Below are positions 26,021 through 34,656 of a DNA stretch of 64,000 nt, piece after piece (positions within the stretch are counted from its first letter, which is position 1; each line of letters begins with the position of its first letter). The position numbers and the translations under genes were made by a program. The notes beneath the pieces are model-generated. The model was not told the DNA's origin, ran no database searches, and saw only the letters and a list, made by a program, of their open reading frames with translations. Origin of the DNA: Mycolicibacterium fortuitum subsp. fortuitum (GTDB taxonomy: Bacteria > Actinomycetota > Actinomycetes > Mycobacteriales > Mycobacteriaceae); the NCBI RefSeq assembly GCF_022179545.1, contig NZ_AP025518.1, positions 5,146,001 through 5,210,000 on the forward strand. The letters are read 5' to 3'.

Positions 26021-26156
26021 ATTCGGCTTTTCTTGCCGGACAACATCTTTCATACCGATTGAACTTGTTGTCCCACAATCACCCAGCCGTTCGGCCAACT
26101 CGGTTACTGTTTGCTTATCCCACTTCACAATCCACACTGCAGGAAGGGTCCGCAGC

Positions 26157-26627
26157 ATGTTGAAGGGCTTCAAAGAGTTTCTCTCGCGTGGCAACGTCAT
26201 CGATCTTGCGGTTGCTGTGGTCATCGGCGCGGCCTTCACCGGTCTGGTCACGTCGTTCACCGAGAAGGTGGTCCAGCCTCTGGTCGACCGCGTCGGCGCC
26301 GGGGGCGACCGTGAGTACGGCTTCCTCAAGATCTCGTTGGGCGGCACGCCCGAGCAGTTCGTCGACTTCAACGCCGTACTGGCGGCGTTCATCAACTTTC
26401 TGATCGTTGCAGCCGTGATCTACTTCGTCATCGTGCTGCCGTACAAGAAGCTGCGCGAGCGCGGCGAGGTGGAGCAGGCCCAGGACACCGAGCTGAGCAT
26501 CCTCACCGAGATCCGGGACCTGCTCGCCGCCAACGGCAGCGTCGACACCGGCAGGCACGTGTCCGGTCCCGGCACCGGCCCCAGTCCCGACACCGCCGAG
26601 TACACGAGCGCCGACCGCGACAAGTAG
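26157..26627 (+). CDS. mscL: Large-conductance mechanosensitive channel
   Basis: A 156-residue MscL. The first helix has the family signature FKEFLSRGNVIDLAVAVVIGAAF (residues 4-26), and the second membrane helix is FLIVAAVIYFVIVLPYKKLRERG. A charged C-terminal bundle follows, then a 30-residue Pro/Gly tail. MscL opens under membrane tension and releases solutes during osmotic downshift. AGGAAGGGTC upstream provides an RBS. A bidirectional terminator separates it from the convergent porin gene. Confidence 0.97.
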   Translation: MLKGFKEFLSRGNVIDLAVAVVIGAAFTGLVTSFTEKVVQPLVDRVGAGGDREYGFLKISLGGTPEQFVDFNAVLAAFINFLIVAAVIYFVIVLPYKKLRERGEVEQAQDTELSILTEIRDLLAANGSVDTGRHVSGPGTGPSPDTAEYTSADRDK

Positions 26628-26638
26628 ACACCCGGACG

Positions 26639-26676
26639 ACAAAGCAGCCCCTGGATTTTTCCAGGGGCTGCTTTGT
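26639..26676. terminator. Bidirectional terminator between mscL and porin gene
   Basis: A perfect 16-bp stem (ACAAAGCAGCCCCTGG and its complement) with a 6-nt loop (attttt) between convergent genes. It ends with no long T tract, but the stem is strong. Confidence 0.85.
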
Positions 26677-26704
26677 CGAGAACTAGAACGCGACGTTCAT
26701 GTGC

Positions 26705-27340
26705 TCAGTTCATGTTCCAGGGTTCGCCGTAGGTGGTGACGCTGTCACCGGTGGAGGCGATCAGGCGGGCGAACGGGCGCAGCAGCACACCACCGGCCGC
26801 ACCGGTCACGGTGCCGTGCGCGTTGGACACCGCCACACCGCCGGCCGGACCCTTGACGTCGACCGAGAAGGTGGCGACTTCCTGGATACCCGGGCCGTTG
26901 CCCAGATCCGCACTGATCGACACACCCGGGAACAGGTTCGGCGTGATGACCGACTCCAGGCCGAAGGGCGGGCCGGTGATGTCACCGTCGTCGATCAGGA
27001 TGTTGGGGGTGGTGTAGGAGAAGTTGATCCCGACACCCAGCGACCAGGGGAAGCCGATCTGGTAGCCCAGCTCCAAGGTGCCCTCGAACTCATCGGCGCC
27101 CGGGCCGGCCACGGTGTACTTGGCCCGGCCGGAATGGAACCACTCACGGGTCAGCCGGTTGCGGTCCAGGGGGAACACACCGTTGAGGAAGGTGTCCCAC
27201 TGCTGAACGGTCAGGGTCCGATCCTGACCATCAACCAGGCTCAGTTCATTGTCCAGACCCGCATGAGATACGCCCGTGCTCGTAAACAGCGCCGCGATAG
27301 CTGCAACTATCGCGACCAGCACCCGACTGAATGCCTTCAT
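26705..27340 (-). CDS. mspA: MspA-family outer-membrane porin
   Basis: A 211-residue precursor, exactly the size of MspA. A 27-residue signal peptide ends in SHA, and the mature protein starts GLDNELSLVDGQ as in MspA. The pore constriction Asp residues (IDDGDI) are intact, and the C-terminus GEPWNMN is the same. Only a few substitutions are visible relative to remembered MspA, such as VKGPAGG for VSGAEGG. MspA octamers span the mycolate outer membrane and admit small hydrophilic nutrients. The position beside mscL, moaB2 and pepD corresponds to the M. smegmatis mspC locus as I recall it. An ATG at 27340 with AGGGAG upstream is clear; an MprA-like box lies 234 bp upstream. Confidence 0.96.
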   Translation of the reverse strand: MKAFSRVLVAIVAAIAALFTSTGVSHAGLDNELSLVDGQDRTLTVQQWDTFLNGVFPLDRNRLTREWFHSGRAKYTVAGPGADEFEGTLELGYQIGFPWSLGVGINFSYTTPNILIDDGDITGPPFGLESVITPNLFPGVSISADLGNGPGIQEVATFSVDVKGPAGGVAVSNAHGTVTGAAGGVLLRPFARLIASTGDSVTTYGEPWNMN

Positions 27341-27726
27341 GTTCTCCCTAGCTTTATCGCCGGTGCTCCCGGAGGCCCACCGTTTGTGGTTGGCGTCCCG
27401 GCCCCCGCAGACCGTACCGCCGCGCAAGACCAACATGTGATGCGGATTAGGAACTCCACACGTTGCTCTTACTTAATGCTCATCGTTGACACGAGGAACA
27501 TATCGGCAGGGCATCCGAGCGGCAACGCAAGGACATATCCGTCGAGCCGCATACGTTCAATTGATCAAAATTTGCTGAAAACGGGCTGAGAGCCTGCACA
27601 CAAGGCCGCGACGCTGCGAGTTGGCCTGCGGGGCAATGCTGTGATGCCGTTCGCCTTGATAACAAGTTGCGGTGCAGGCCACAGGGCACGCCAGGCGTTT
27701 TCCGCCCATACAAGCCGTTCACCTAT
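27341..27726 (-). promoter_or_regulatory. Porin upstream region with putative promoter
   Basis: 386 bases without a credible gene. On the minus strand TTGAAC (27560-27555) and TATGTC (27537-27532) are separated by 17 bp and form a plausible sigma-A promoter, giving a leader of about 185 nt before the porin ATG. An MprA-like box at 27574-27592 lies just upstream of this promoter. Open frames here look like chance frames. Confidence 0.45.
27574..27592 (-). promoter_or_regulatory. MprA-like box upstream of the porin gene
   Basis: On the minus strand CTCTCAGCCCGTTTTCAGC. It shares the block TCTCAGCCC and the spacing of a second half-site with the boxes before mprA (32381-32399) and pepD (30120-30138). 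Its centre is about 58 bp upstream of the start point expected from the TTGAAC/TATGTC promoter, a usual activator position. Confidence 0.6.
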
Positions 27727-27885
27727 TCATCGATGATGGGGCGGAATGTTGTTCCGTAACCAACGGTCGCGGTCGGCGTCGTCGTCCGGCGAAGCGGTGT
27801 CGCGCTCGTCGGGCGCGATGTCCGGAAGGGCATCGCCGAAGATCTTGTTAACTGCGTGACGGGACATTTTGTTCGGTTCCGGCAT
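27727..27885 (-). CDS. Small acidic hypothetical protein (52 residues)
   Basis: An unlisted short gene of 52 residues: it starts MPEPNKMSRHAVNKIFGDAL and has an acidic middle (DIAPDERDTASPDDDADRDRW) and a basic end (NNIPPHHR). A strong RBS (AAAGGGGA) lies 6 nt before the ATG at 27885. An ATG at 27891 would sit directly on that RBS. Codon use is normal for the window. A perfect CRP-type palindrome immediately precedes it. It contains no membrane segment or Cys. No family is recognised; the gene could encode a small regulator or adaptor. Confidence 0.7.
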   Translation of the reverse strand: MPEPNKMSRHAVNKIFGDALPDIAPDERDTASPDDDADRDRWLRNNIPPHHR

Positions 27886-27898
27886 CTGCATTCCCCTT

Positions 27899-27914
27899 TG
27901 TGACTGAGATCACA
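27899..27914. promoter_or_regulatory. CRP-type palindrome before the small gene
   Basis: TGTGA-CTGAGA-TCACA, a perfect TGTGA-N6-TCACA match, 14 bp upstream of the 52-residue gene's start. Its closeness to the start codon suggests repression or a leader position. A second such site is at 21411. Confidence 0.7.
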
Positions 27915-27997
27915 TTCCGTGTCGAGCGGTATGCAACGCCCGTTAACCTGCTCTTAACCAGCATGAACGCTGCGCGCGACATTCGCCAACAAAACAA

Positions 27998-28023
27998 AAA
28001 CGGCGGCCGGGTGGCCGCCGTTT
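27998..28023 (-). terminator. Rho-independent terminator of mprAB-pepD-moaB2 region
   Basis: Stem AAACGGCGGCC and its complement (11 bp) around loop gggt. On the minus strand it is followed by TTTTTGTTTTGTTG. It sits 11 nt after the moaB2 stop. Confidence 0.92.
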
Positions 28024-28033
28024 CGAGTCCTGC

Positions 28034-28612
28034 TCAGATCTCCAAGCTTGATAACTGGCCTATCACCTGTGCGGCCAGCGGCCCCAGCGTGGCCATGCCG
28101 TCACGCACCGCCGCTCGCGACCCTGCGATGTTCACGACGAGCGTGCTGCCCGACACTCCACACAGTCCACGGGACAGCCCGGCGTCGACGATTCCGGCAG
28201 AAAGCCCCGACGCCCGCAGTGCCTCGGCGATGCCCAACAGCTCACGGTCGAGGATGTCGAGGGTGGCCTCCGGCGTCACATCGCGCGGGGTCACGCCCGT
28301 CCCGCCGACGGACACCACCAGATCGACGCCGCCGATCACCGCGGTGTTCAGCGCGTTGCGGATCTCGACTTCGTCCGCTGCCACGACGACGACACCGTCG
28401 ACGACGAATCCGGCCTCACCCAACAACTCTGTGACCAACGGCCCGCTGTGGTCTTCCTCGCCGTGTGCGGTGCGATCGTCCACGACGACGACGAGCGCCC
28501 GGCCCACCAACTCCCCTGGCTGTTCCATGCCTGCAACCGTATATCCGGCGGCGGACAACGGTGTAGCCAGACGCAGTGTGGCCATCCCGCGGGGCCCGGT
28601 AACCGTGCTCAC
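28034..28612 (-). CDS. moaB2: Molybdopterin-biosynthesis MogA/MoaB-family protein MoaB2
   Basis: A 192-residue MoaB/MogA-fold protein. The family enzyme adenylylates molybdopterin before molybdate insertion. SVGGTGVTPRDVTPEATL is the conserved GGTG-containing active-site loop, and RALVVVVDDRTAHGEEDHSGP is the strand and SG-rich loop at the start of the fold. The first 30 residues are an extension seen in Rv0984. The GTG start overlaps the pepD stop by 4 nt. Its conserved place next to pepD suggests co-expression under envelope stress, although a link between the two functions is unclear. Confidence 0.92.
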   Translation of the reverse strand: MSTVTGPRGMATLRLATPLSAAGYTVAGMEQPGELVGRALVVVVDDRTAHGEEDHSGPLVTELLGEAGFVVDGVVVVAADEVEIRNALNTAVIGGVDLVVSVGGTGVTPRDVTPEATLDILDRELLGIAEALRASGLSAGIVDAGLSRGLCGVSGSTLVVNIAGSRAAVRDGMATLGPLAAQVIGQLSSLEI

Positions 28613-30000
28613 TGCTCGGCCCTGCCGAGGGTGACCTCAAGGGTCTGAGGTTTGCCACCCTGGTCCAGGAAGGTGAGTGTGACCTTGTCGCCGGGGGCCT
28701 TGGAGCGCACTGCGGCCACAAGGGCATCCGCGCTTCCGATCACCCGTTCATCGACCTTGGTGACCACCACACCGCTGGGTAGACCGGCTGCGGCTGCGGC
28801 CCCGCCGTTGGTGACCTCGACGATCTTGGCGCCGTCACTGGTCTTGTCATTGGCCACCTGCACGCCAAGCGAGGCGTGCGAGGCCGTTCCGTTCTGGATC
28901 AGCTCGTCGGCGATCCGCTTGGCCTGATCCACCGGGATCGCGAAGCCGAGTCCGATCGAGCCGCTCTGTGCCTGCGGCGAATCCCCTCCCATGGTGGCGA
29001 TCGCCGAGTTGATCCCGACCAGTTCGCCGTTCATGTTGACCAGGGCACCGCCGGAGTTACCCGGGTTGATCGCGGCGTCGGTCTGGATGGCGTCGAGCAC
29101 GGTGTTCTGGTTGCGGGCATCGCCGCCGGCGGCGACCGGGCGGTTGAGCGCACTGACGATGCCGGTGGTGACCGTGCCTTCGAGACCGAGCGGTGAGCCG
29201 ACCGCGACCACGTCTTGGCCGACCCGCAGATTCTGTGAGGACCCGAGTGTGATCGGGGTCAGGTTCGAGACGTCCTGGGCGCGGACCACCGCAATGTCAC
29301 TGCTCGGGTCCGTGCCCACCACGGTGAACGGCTTGGTGGTTCCATCGGAGAACGTCACCTTGGTCTGGGCTCCGGCCGGTGCGGGTGCCCCGCCCGGCAT
29401 CGGTGAAGGGCCGGGCCCACCCGGCTTGGCGGCCTGGACGACGTGATTGTTGGTCAGGATCAGCCCGTCGGCGGTGAGGATGATGCCGGAGCCCTCTTCT
29501 GAGGCGCGGCCCAGATCGGTCTCGAGCTTCACCACGCTTGGCACCACCTTGGCCGCCACCTGCTCCACCGAACCCGGGGGCAATGCGGCCGCGGGAACTG
29601 TCGGTGCGGCGCCCAGGCCCTGTGTGCCCAGGCGCGGGTGGTCGTCGTGCACCAGGGTGGCGACACCGCCACCGATGCCCGCCGACACCACGGCGACGGC
29701 GAGCGCACCGGCGACCAGCCCGGCCTTTGACCGCTTCTTGGCCGGAATGGGCTGCGGGGTGGCCGGAATCCGGTAGGGGTCGTAAGGCGCGCGGTAGGCC
29801 TGCTGCTGGCTCTGGTGTTGGTGGCTCTGGCTCGCCTGCTGTTGCGGCGGCGGGAGCTGCTGCTGAGGCTGCTGCTGTTGACGGGCGTATCGCCAGTCGT
29901 AGGGCTGTGACTGGTACGGATCAGGACGCGCACCGGCGTATCCGGGGGCGCCGCCGGGATGCTGCTCCGGCTGCTGGGGGTACCTCGGGTGGTTCGTCAT
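28609..30000 (-). CDS. pepD: HtrA-family serine protease PepD
   Basis: A 463-residue membrane-anchored protease. A cytoplasmic Pro/Gln/Tyr-rich segment (1-105, with Gln runs) leads into a membrane helix near 108-127 (LVAGALAVAVVSAGIGGGVATL). The trypsin-like domain carries His (NNHVV), Asp (SDIAVVRAQ) and Ser (GNSGGALV), and a C-terminal PDZ domain follows (from about 370). PepD degrades or folds damaged envelope proteins and feeds back on MprAB signalling. A putative MprA box lies 120 bp upstream. The gene lies downstream of mprB after a 194-bp gap. Confidence 0.95.
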   Translation of the reverse strand: MTNHPRYPQQPEQHPGGAPGYAGARPDPYQSQPYDWRYARQQQQPQQQLPPPQQQASQSHQHQSQQQAYRAPYDPYRIPATPQPIPAKKRSKAGLVAGALAVAVVSAGIGGGVATLVHDDHPRLGTQGLGAAPTVPAAALPPGSVEQVAAKVVPSVVKLETDLGRASEEGSGIILTADGLILTNNHVVQAAKPGGPGPSPMPGGAPAPAGAQTKVTFSDGTTKPFTVVGTDPSSDIAVVRAQDVSNLTPITLGSSQNLRVGQDVVAVGSPLGLEGTVTTGIVSALNRPVAAGGDARNQNTVLDAIQTDAAINPGNSGGALVNMNGELVGINSAIATMGGDSPQAQSGSIGLGFAIPVDQAKRIADELIQNGTASHASLGVQVANDKTSDGAKIVEVTNGGAAAAAGLPSGVVVTKVDERVIGSADALVAAVRSKAPGDKVTLTFLDQGGKPQTLEVTLGRAEQ

Positions 30001-30119
30001 TGTGCTGCGTGCTCTTCTCTTGTAAATGGTCCGCCGGCCAGTTCCACCGGCCCGGTCCGACCCGTATGTCCAACCCTCGTGTCCGTCACTTCGTCAAACG
30101 AAGTCGTGGTCACTCAGGT

Positions 30120-30138
30120 TGCCCAGATGGGCTGAGAA
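30120..30138 (-). promoter_or_regulatory. MprA-like box upstream of pepD
   Basis: On the minus strand TTCTCAGCCCATCTGGGCA, matching TCTCAGCCC of the mprA box. pepD is a known MprA target in M. tuberculosis, which supports the assignment. It lies in the 194-bp gap between mprB and pepD. Confidence 0.65.
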
Positions 30139-30194
30139 TCCACTTAGAGATTTCTGATCCATCCATGTCCGGTCCCCCGACCGACCTAACTGTC

Positions 30195-31667
30195 TCACTT
30201 TTTCTCTGCGCCGACCGTGTGCCCACCGTCGACCCGGTGCGCGTGTGTCGCATCGGCATTCGAGATCGGCTGCCCCGGCAGCACCATGTGAAAAGAAGCC
30301 CCCGGTGGGGTGCCACCCGGCACGGTCTCGTCGATTCGCAGCGCGCCGCCGTGCTTGAGCACCACCTGCTGGACGATAGCCAACCCGAGACCGGACCCCG
30401 GCATCGCCCTGGCTGCATCGGATCGGTAGAACCGCTCGAACACCAGCGCCCGTTCCTGCGGAGGGATACCGGGCCCGTGATCTGAGACCACCAACTCGGC
30501 GTGCGTCGGATCGATCTGGTGCAGCCGTACACCGACGCGCCCGCCCGCCGGACTCCACTTGGCAGCGTTGTCGAGCAGGTTGAGCACGGCGCGGCCGAGT
30601 CCGGGCGCGTCGCCGAATACCTGCCACCCGATGACGTCGACGTCGAAGTCGATGTCGTTGCGGCGGCGCCGGACCCGCTCGAGGCTGCGGTCGACGACCT
30701 CGGACATGTCGACCGGTTCGGGAGTGATGCCACCGGCATCGTCGCGGGTCAGGTCGACGAGGTCTCCGACCAGGGTGGAGAGCTCCTCGATCTGCGCGAT
30801 CACATCCTGCTGCAGCCCGTCCATCTCATCCTTGGGCAGCGGCGGCGCCCCGGGTGCCTGCGAGGCCATCAGGAGCTCGACGTTGGTACGCAGTGACGTC
30901 AGCGGCGTTCTCAGCTCGTGCCCGGCGTCGGACACCAACCTGGATTGTCGCTCCCTCGATTCGGCCAGCGCCCGCAGCATCATGTTGAACGCTTCGGTGA
31001 GCCGGGCCAGCTCGTCGCTGCCGACGACCGGGATGGGCCGTAGGTCGTCGGTGCGGGCCACCCGCTCGGCGGCTTCGGTGAGTCTGCCCACCGGTCTGAG
31101 CCCGGCTCTGGCCACCGCCCCGCCGGCCATGGCGGCCACTGCCACGCCGACGCCTCCGACGATGAGCAGCACGGTGCCGAGCCGTCTCAACACTTGAACC
31201 GTGGGCGCCAGACTCTTGGAGATCAGCAGGGAACTGCCGTTGGCCAGGTGCACCGCGAGCACCCGCTGGTGGTTGGCGGTGCGCAGCGACATCAGCAGCT
31301 CGCCGGAGATGACGTCTTTCTCGGGCTTGCCCAGCGGGAGCATCTGGCCCTGCTGGTTTGCGGTGTAGATGGACCGGCCCGGGATCACCAGCATCGCGTT
31401 GACGTCTGAGTAGGCCGTGCCCTCGATCGCCTTGCCCGGGTCGGCGGCGAGCGATCCGCTCTCGATGAGCAACCGGGCGCGGCTGTGCAGCTGGTTGTCC
31501 AGATCGTCGTACAGCGCGCGGGAGACGACGGCGTAGACCGCGACGGCCATCAGGACGACCACCATGGCCACCATCGACATCGCCAGCATCATCACGCGCC
31601 AGCGCAATGACAGTGAGCTGGTGTTTCGTAGATTGGCTGTTCGCCAGGTGTTCGCGTTGAGCGCCAT
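30195..31667 (-). CDS. mprB: Sensor histidine kinase MprB
   Basis: About 490 residues. Membrane helices near 25-45 (VMMLAMSMVAMVVVLMAVAVY) and 155-180 flank a 110-residue outside sensor domain. HAMP, HisKA with the phospho-His in SDAGHELRTPLTSL, and HATPase_c (NLLDNAAKWSP, DHGPGIPP, GSGLGLAIV) follow. MprB senses envelope stress and phosphorylates MprA. The ATG at 31667 is chosen: it begins 4 nt after the mprA stop; the open frame to 31697 would overlap mprA. The outside domain matches the M. tuberculosis protein over long stretches, including AYSDVNAMLV. Confidence 0.96.
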   Translation of the reverse strand: MALNANTWRTANLRNTSSLSLRWRVMMLAMSMVAMVVVLMAVAVYAVVSRALYDDLDNQLHSRARLLIESGSLAADPGKAIEGTAYSDVNAMLVIPGRSIYTANQQGQMLPLGKPEKDVISGELLMSLRTANHQRVLAVHLANGSSLLISKSLAPTVQVLRRLGTVLLIVGGVGVAVAAMAGGAVARAGLRPVGRLTEAAERVARTDDLRPIPVVGSDELARLTEAFNMMLRALAESRERQSRLVSDAGHELRTPLTSLRTNVELLMASQAPGAPPLPKDEMDGLQQDVIAQIEELSTLVGDLVDLTRDDAGGITPEPVDMSEVVDRSLERVRRRRNDIDFDVDVIGWQVFGDAPGLGRAVLNLLDNAAKWSPAGGRVGVRLHQIDPTHAELVVSDHGPGIPPQERALVFERFYRSDAARAMPGSGLGLAIVQQVVLKHGGALRIDETVPGGTPPGASFHMVLPGQPISNADATHAHRVDGGHTVGAEKK

Positions 31668-31671
31668 CAAA

Positions 31672-32364
31672 TCAGGGGGGCGTTTCGCGCAGCACATAGC
31701 CGACGCCGCGCACAGTGTGGATCAACCGGGACTCACCTTCGGCTTCGGTCTTGCGCCGCAGGTAGCCGATGTACACCTCAAGGGCGTTGCCGGACGTCGG
31801 GAAGTCGAAACCCCACACCTCCTCGAGGATGCGGCTGCGGGTCAGCACCCGGCGGGGATTGGCGATCAGCATCTCCAGCAGCGAGAACTCGGTGCGGGTC
31901 AGGCTGATCTGGCGCTGACCGCGGGTCACCTCGCGGGTGACCGGGTCCAGGGTCAGGTCCGAGAACGACATCTTCTGCGAATCGGAGCCGTCATCGCTGA
32001 CCGTACGGCGCAGCAATGCCCGCATCCGCGCCAGCAATTCCTCGAGCGCAAACGGCTTGGGTAGGTAGTCGTCGGCACCGGCGTCCAGCCCAGCGACCCG
32101 CTCGGACACTGAGTCTCGCGCCGTCAGCACCAGGATCGGCAGATCGTCACCGGTGCTGCGGAGCTGCCGGCACACCTCCAGGCCGTCCAGCCGCGGCATC
32201 ATCACGTCCAGAACCACAGCGTCGGGCCGGTCATTGGCTATCGCCTCGAGCGCTTCGACCCCATCCTGGGCGAGCTCGACCGTATAACCATTGAAGGAAA
32301 GCGACCGGCGCAGGGATTCGCGCACAGCGCGATCGTCGTCAACGACAAGTATGCGCACAGGCAA
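31672..32364 (-). CDS. mprA: Response regulator MprA
   Basis: A 230-residue OmpR/PhoB-type regulator. The receiver domain has Asp-Asp at the acidic pocket (VVDDDRA), phospho-Asp in LDVMMP, Thr in LTARDS and Lys in LPKPF. The winged-helix domain ends [12 protein letters not shown]. It is nearly identical to Rv0981. A TTG at 32364 (PVRILVV follows) gives the same length as MprA; GTG at 32358 is the alternative. A box of tandem TCTCAG repeats at 32381-32399 lies just before the start, consistent with known autoregulation. MprA controls sigE, sigB, pepD and other envelope-stress genes. Confidence 0.96.
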   Translation of the reverse strand: MPVRILVVDDDRAVRESLRRSLSFNGYTVELAQDGVEALEAIANDRPDAVVLDVMMPRLDGLEVCRQLRSTGDDLPILVLTARDSVSERVAGLDAGADDYLPKPFALEELLARMRALLRRTVSDDGSDSQKMSFSDLTLDPVTREVTRGQRQISLTRTEFSLLEMLIANPRRVLTRSRILEEVWGFDFPTSGNALEVYIGYLRRKTEAEGESRLIHTVRGVGYVLRETPP

Positions 32365-32380
32365 CAGTTTCAACCCGCTG

Positions 32381-32399
32381 TCTGAGAGTGGGCTGAGAG
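32381..32399 (-). promoter_or_regulatory. MprA autoregulatory box
   Basis: On the minus strand CTCTCAGCCCACTCTCAGA: two direct CTCTCAG repeats, 11 bp apart, 17 nt before the mprA TTG. MprA is known to bind 8-bp direct repeats at its own promoter. Confidence 0.75.
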
Positions 32400-32456
32400 G
32401 CGCGCCGCAAATTCGCCGAGCGTTTTTGTGACCACAGAACAACCCTGAGCACGCCA

Positions 32457-32486
32457 AAAAGCGCTATCACAAGTGATAGCGCTTTT
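32457..32486. terminator. Terminator after rpmF
   Basis: A 14-bp stem (AAAAGCGCTATCAC and its complement) with a tight AA loop and a terminal T run, between rpmF and mprA on the minus strand. Confidence 0.85.
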
Positions 32487-32504
32487 GGATAAGTGCTTGG
32501 CGTT

Positions 32505-32678
32505 CTAGCGCTTGTCGAGGTCGACCAGGCCGAGACGAGCGGCCTTGAGCAGACGGCGCGGCACCTTGTGCTGTTGCCCGGCGACATTGACGCCGACGAG
32601 ACCGGTGGCCTCGGCCTTCCACTGCGCGCGCCGGCTACGGGTGTTCGCGCGCGACATTCTGCGCTTGGGCACAGCCAT
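32505..32678 (-). CDS. rpmF: 50S ribosomal protein L32
   Basis: A 57-residue ribosomal protein starting [17 protein letters not shown], with the canonical Lys/Arg-rich opening of L32. The Cys4 zinc ribbon found in many L32 proteins is absent, as in the mycobacterial Cys-free form. AAGGAG lies 8 nt before the ATG. It is followed by a terminator and is divergent from the acyl-CoA operon. Confidence 0.97.
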   Translation of the reverse strand: MAVPKRRMSRANTRSRRAQWKAEATGLVGVNVAGQQHKVPRRLLKAARLGLVDLDKR

Positions 32679-32913
32679 GACGTGCATCTCCTTGTTCTGG
32701 GTTGCTGCCGCGCGAATCGAAATGAGCTCACCGGCGGCGACGATTAGGTACAGAGTAACGGTTGACCTGGCGCCGCTCCAAAACGCGGGGGGCTGTCCAC
32801 GTCGAGTGCGACGCAAGTGTCGCGACTCGGTCCCACCGAAGGACGTCTGCGTCACACTCGGGGTATCACCGTGGACGGGAGCACCCCTTGACGTGGGACC
32901 GGCGGTACCCGCT

Positions 32914-32929
32914 AACCTACCGGTTGGTT
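32914..32929. promoter_or_regulatory. Palindromic operator before acyl-CoA operon
   Basis: AACCTACC-GGTTGGTT is a 16-bp palindrome with one mismatched pair, 30 nt before the start of the atuA-like gene. It resembles TetR operators of acyl-CoA catabolic operons. No TetR gene is adjacent. Confidence 0.55.
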
Positions 32930-32958
32930 GGTCCCTTTCAGCGTTGACGGGAGTTCGT

Positions 32959-34656
32959 GTGCCACCAGTAGTACGGATCGGCAACTGTTCGGGGTTTTAC
33001 GGCGACCGGCTCTCGGCGATGCACGACATGCTCACCGGCGGCGAGCTGGACTATCTGACCGGCGATTACCTTGCCGAGCTCACCATGCTGATCCTGGCCC
33101 GCGACCGGGCGAAGAATCCTGACCGCGGCTATGCCAAGACCTTCCTCACCCAGCTGGAGCAGTCCCTCGGCCTGGCGCTCGACAAGGGCGTGAAGATCGT
33201 GGCCAATGCCGGCGGACTGAACCCCGCGGGGCTGGCCACCGCCGTGCGGGCCCTGGCCGAACGTCTGGGCCTCGACGTCAACGTCGCCCATGTCGAGGGT
33301 GACGACCTGGTGGGCCGGGCTTCTGAGCTGGGGCTGGGCACGCCGCTGGCCGCCAATGCCTACCTGGGCGCGTGGGGCATCGTCGAATGCCTGAACTCGG
33401 GCGCCGACATCGTGGTCACCGGCCGGGTCACCGACGCCTCGGTGATCGTCGGGCCTGCCGCCGCGCACTTCGGGTGGTCCCGTACCGATTACGACGCACT
33501 GGCCGGGGCCGTCGCCGCAGGCCACGTGATCGAATGCGGCACCCAGGCCACCGGAGGCAACTACTCCTTCTTCGGCGAGATACCCGATCTAGCGCGTCCC
33601 GGATTCCCCATCGCCGAGATCGCCGCCGACGGCTCCTCGGTGATCACCAAACACGCAGGCACCGGCGGGCAGGTCAGCGTCGGCACAGTGACCGCGCAGC
33701 TGCTCTACGAGATCACCGGTGCCCGTTACGCCAATCCCGATGTGACACTGCGGGTGGATTCCCTGCAGCTGAGCTCCGACGGCGACGATCGGGTCCGTAT
33801 CTCCGGAGTGGCCGGTGAAGCCCCGCCGCCGACGCTCAAAGTGTCGTGCAACAGCATCGGCGGGTTCCGCAACGCCGCCACGTTCGTGTTGACCGGCCTG
33901 GACATCGAGGCCAAGGCCGCACTCGTGCGCAGCCAGCTCGAGGCGGGACTGAAAGCCCGTCCTGCCGAACTGGTTTGGACCCTGGCCCGCACCGATCATC
34001 CCGATGCCGACACCGAGGAGGCCGCCAGCGCACTGCTGCACTGCGTGGTCCGTGATCCGGATCCCAACATGGTCGGACGCCAATTTTCTTCGGCAGGTGT
34101 GGAACTCGCCCTGGCGAGCTACCCGGGGTTCACCACCACAGCACCTCCGGGTGAGGGTCAGATCTACGGCGTGTTCGTCCCCGGATATGTCGACGCCACC
34201 GAGGTGCCACACATCGCCGTGCATGCCGACGGCACCCGGGTCGGTATCGAGCCGGCCGCCGAAACACAGCCGCTGGCACCGGTCTCCGATCCGGACCTTC
34301 CGGAGGCACTCCCCGCCGGATCCACCCGGCGCGCCCCGCTGGGCACCATCGCCGGTGCCCGCAGCGGCGACAAGGGCGGATCGGCCAACGTCGGGGTGTG
34401 GGTCCGCACCGACGAGCAGTGGCGGTGGCTGGCCCACACGCTGACTGTCGACAAGCTACGTGAATTGCTGCCCGAGACAGCCGATCTGCCGGTCACCCGG
34501 CACCTGCTGCCGAATCTGCGGGCCGTGAACTTTGTGATCGAAGGCATTCTCGGCCAGGGCGTGGCCTATCAAGCCCGGTTCGATCCGCAGGCCAAGGGGC
34601 TGGGCGAATGGTTGCGCAGCCGTCATCTCGATATCCCGGAGGAACTCATCAAGTGA
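32959..34656 (+). CDS. DUF1446/AtuA-family acyl-CoA catabolism protein
   Basis: A 565-residue member of the acyclic-terpene-utilisation AtuA family (DUF1446; Rv0976c by synteny). The N-terminal domain (about 1-420) has [28 protein letters not shown] and GRVTDASV, all conserved in the family. A C-terminal domain (about 450-560) contains [13 protein letters not shown]. AtuA is needed for citronellol/geranyl-CoA degradation in Pseudomonas and its chemistry is unclear. The GTG at 32959 has GGGAG upstream. It overlaps fadE13 by 4 nt and leads an operon with the carboxylase subunits, so it probably handles a branched acyl-CoA. Confidence 0.88.
   Translation: MPPVVRIGNCSGFYGDRLSAMHDMLTGGELDYLTGDYLAELTMLILARDRAKNPDRGYAKTFLTQLEQSLGLALDKGVKIVANAGGLNPAGLATAVRALAERLGLDVNVAHVEGDDLVGRASELGLGTPLAANAYLGAWGIVECLNSGADIVVTGRVTDASVIVGPAAAHFGWSRTDYDALAGAVAAGHVIECGTQATGGNYSFFGEIPDLARPGFPIAEIAADGSSVITKHAGTGGQVSVGTVTAQLLYEITGARYANPDVTLRVDSLQLSSDGDDRVRISGVAGEAPPPTLKVSCNSIGGFRNAATFVLTGLDIEAKAALVRSQLEAGLKARPAELVWTLARTDHPDADTEEAASALLHCVVRDPDPNMVGRQFSSAGVELALASYPGFTTTAPPGEGQIYGVFVPGYVDATEVPHIAVHADGTRVGIEPAAETQPLAPVSDPDLPEALPAGSTRRAPLGTIAGARSGDKGGSANVGVWVRTDEQWRWLAHTLTVDKLRELLPETADLPVTRHLLPNLRAVNFVIEGILGQGVAYQARFDPQAKGLGEWLRSRHLDIPEELIK

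Noticed and set aside
27480..27722. An 80-codon minus-strand frame upstream of the porin
   Set aside because: No RBS, a composition unlike its neighbours, and it overlaps the putative porin promoter and the MprA-like box.
32512..32958. A 5' extension of the AtuA-like gene by about 150 codons
   Set aside because: It would run through rpmF on the other strand and the palindromic operator. Homologous sequence begins at the GTG at 32959.
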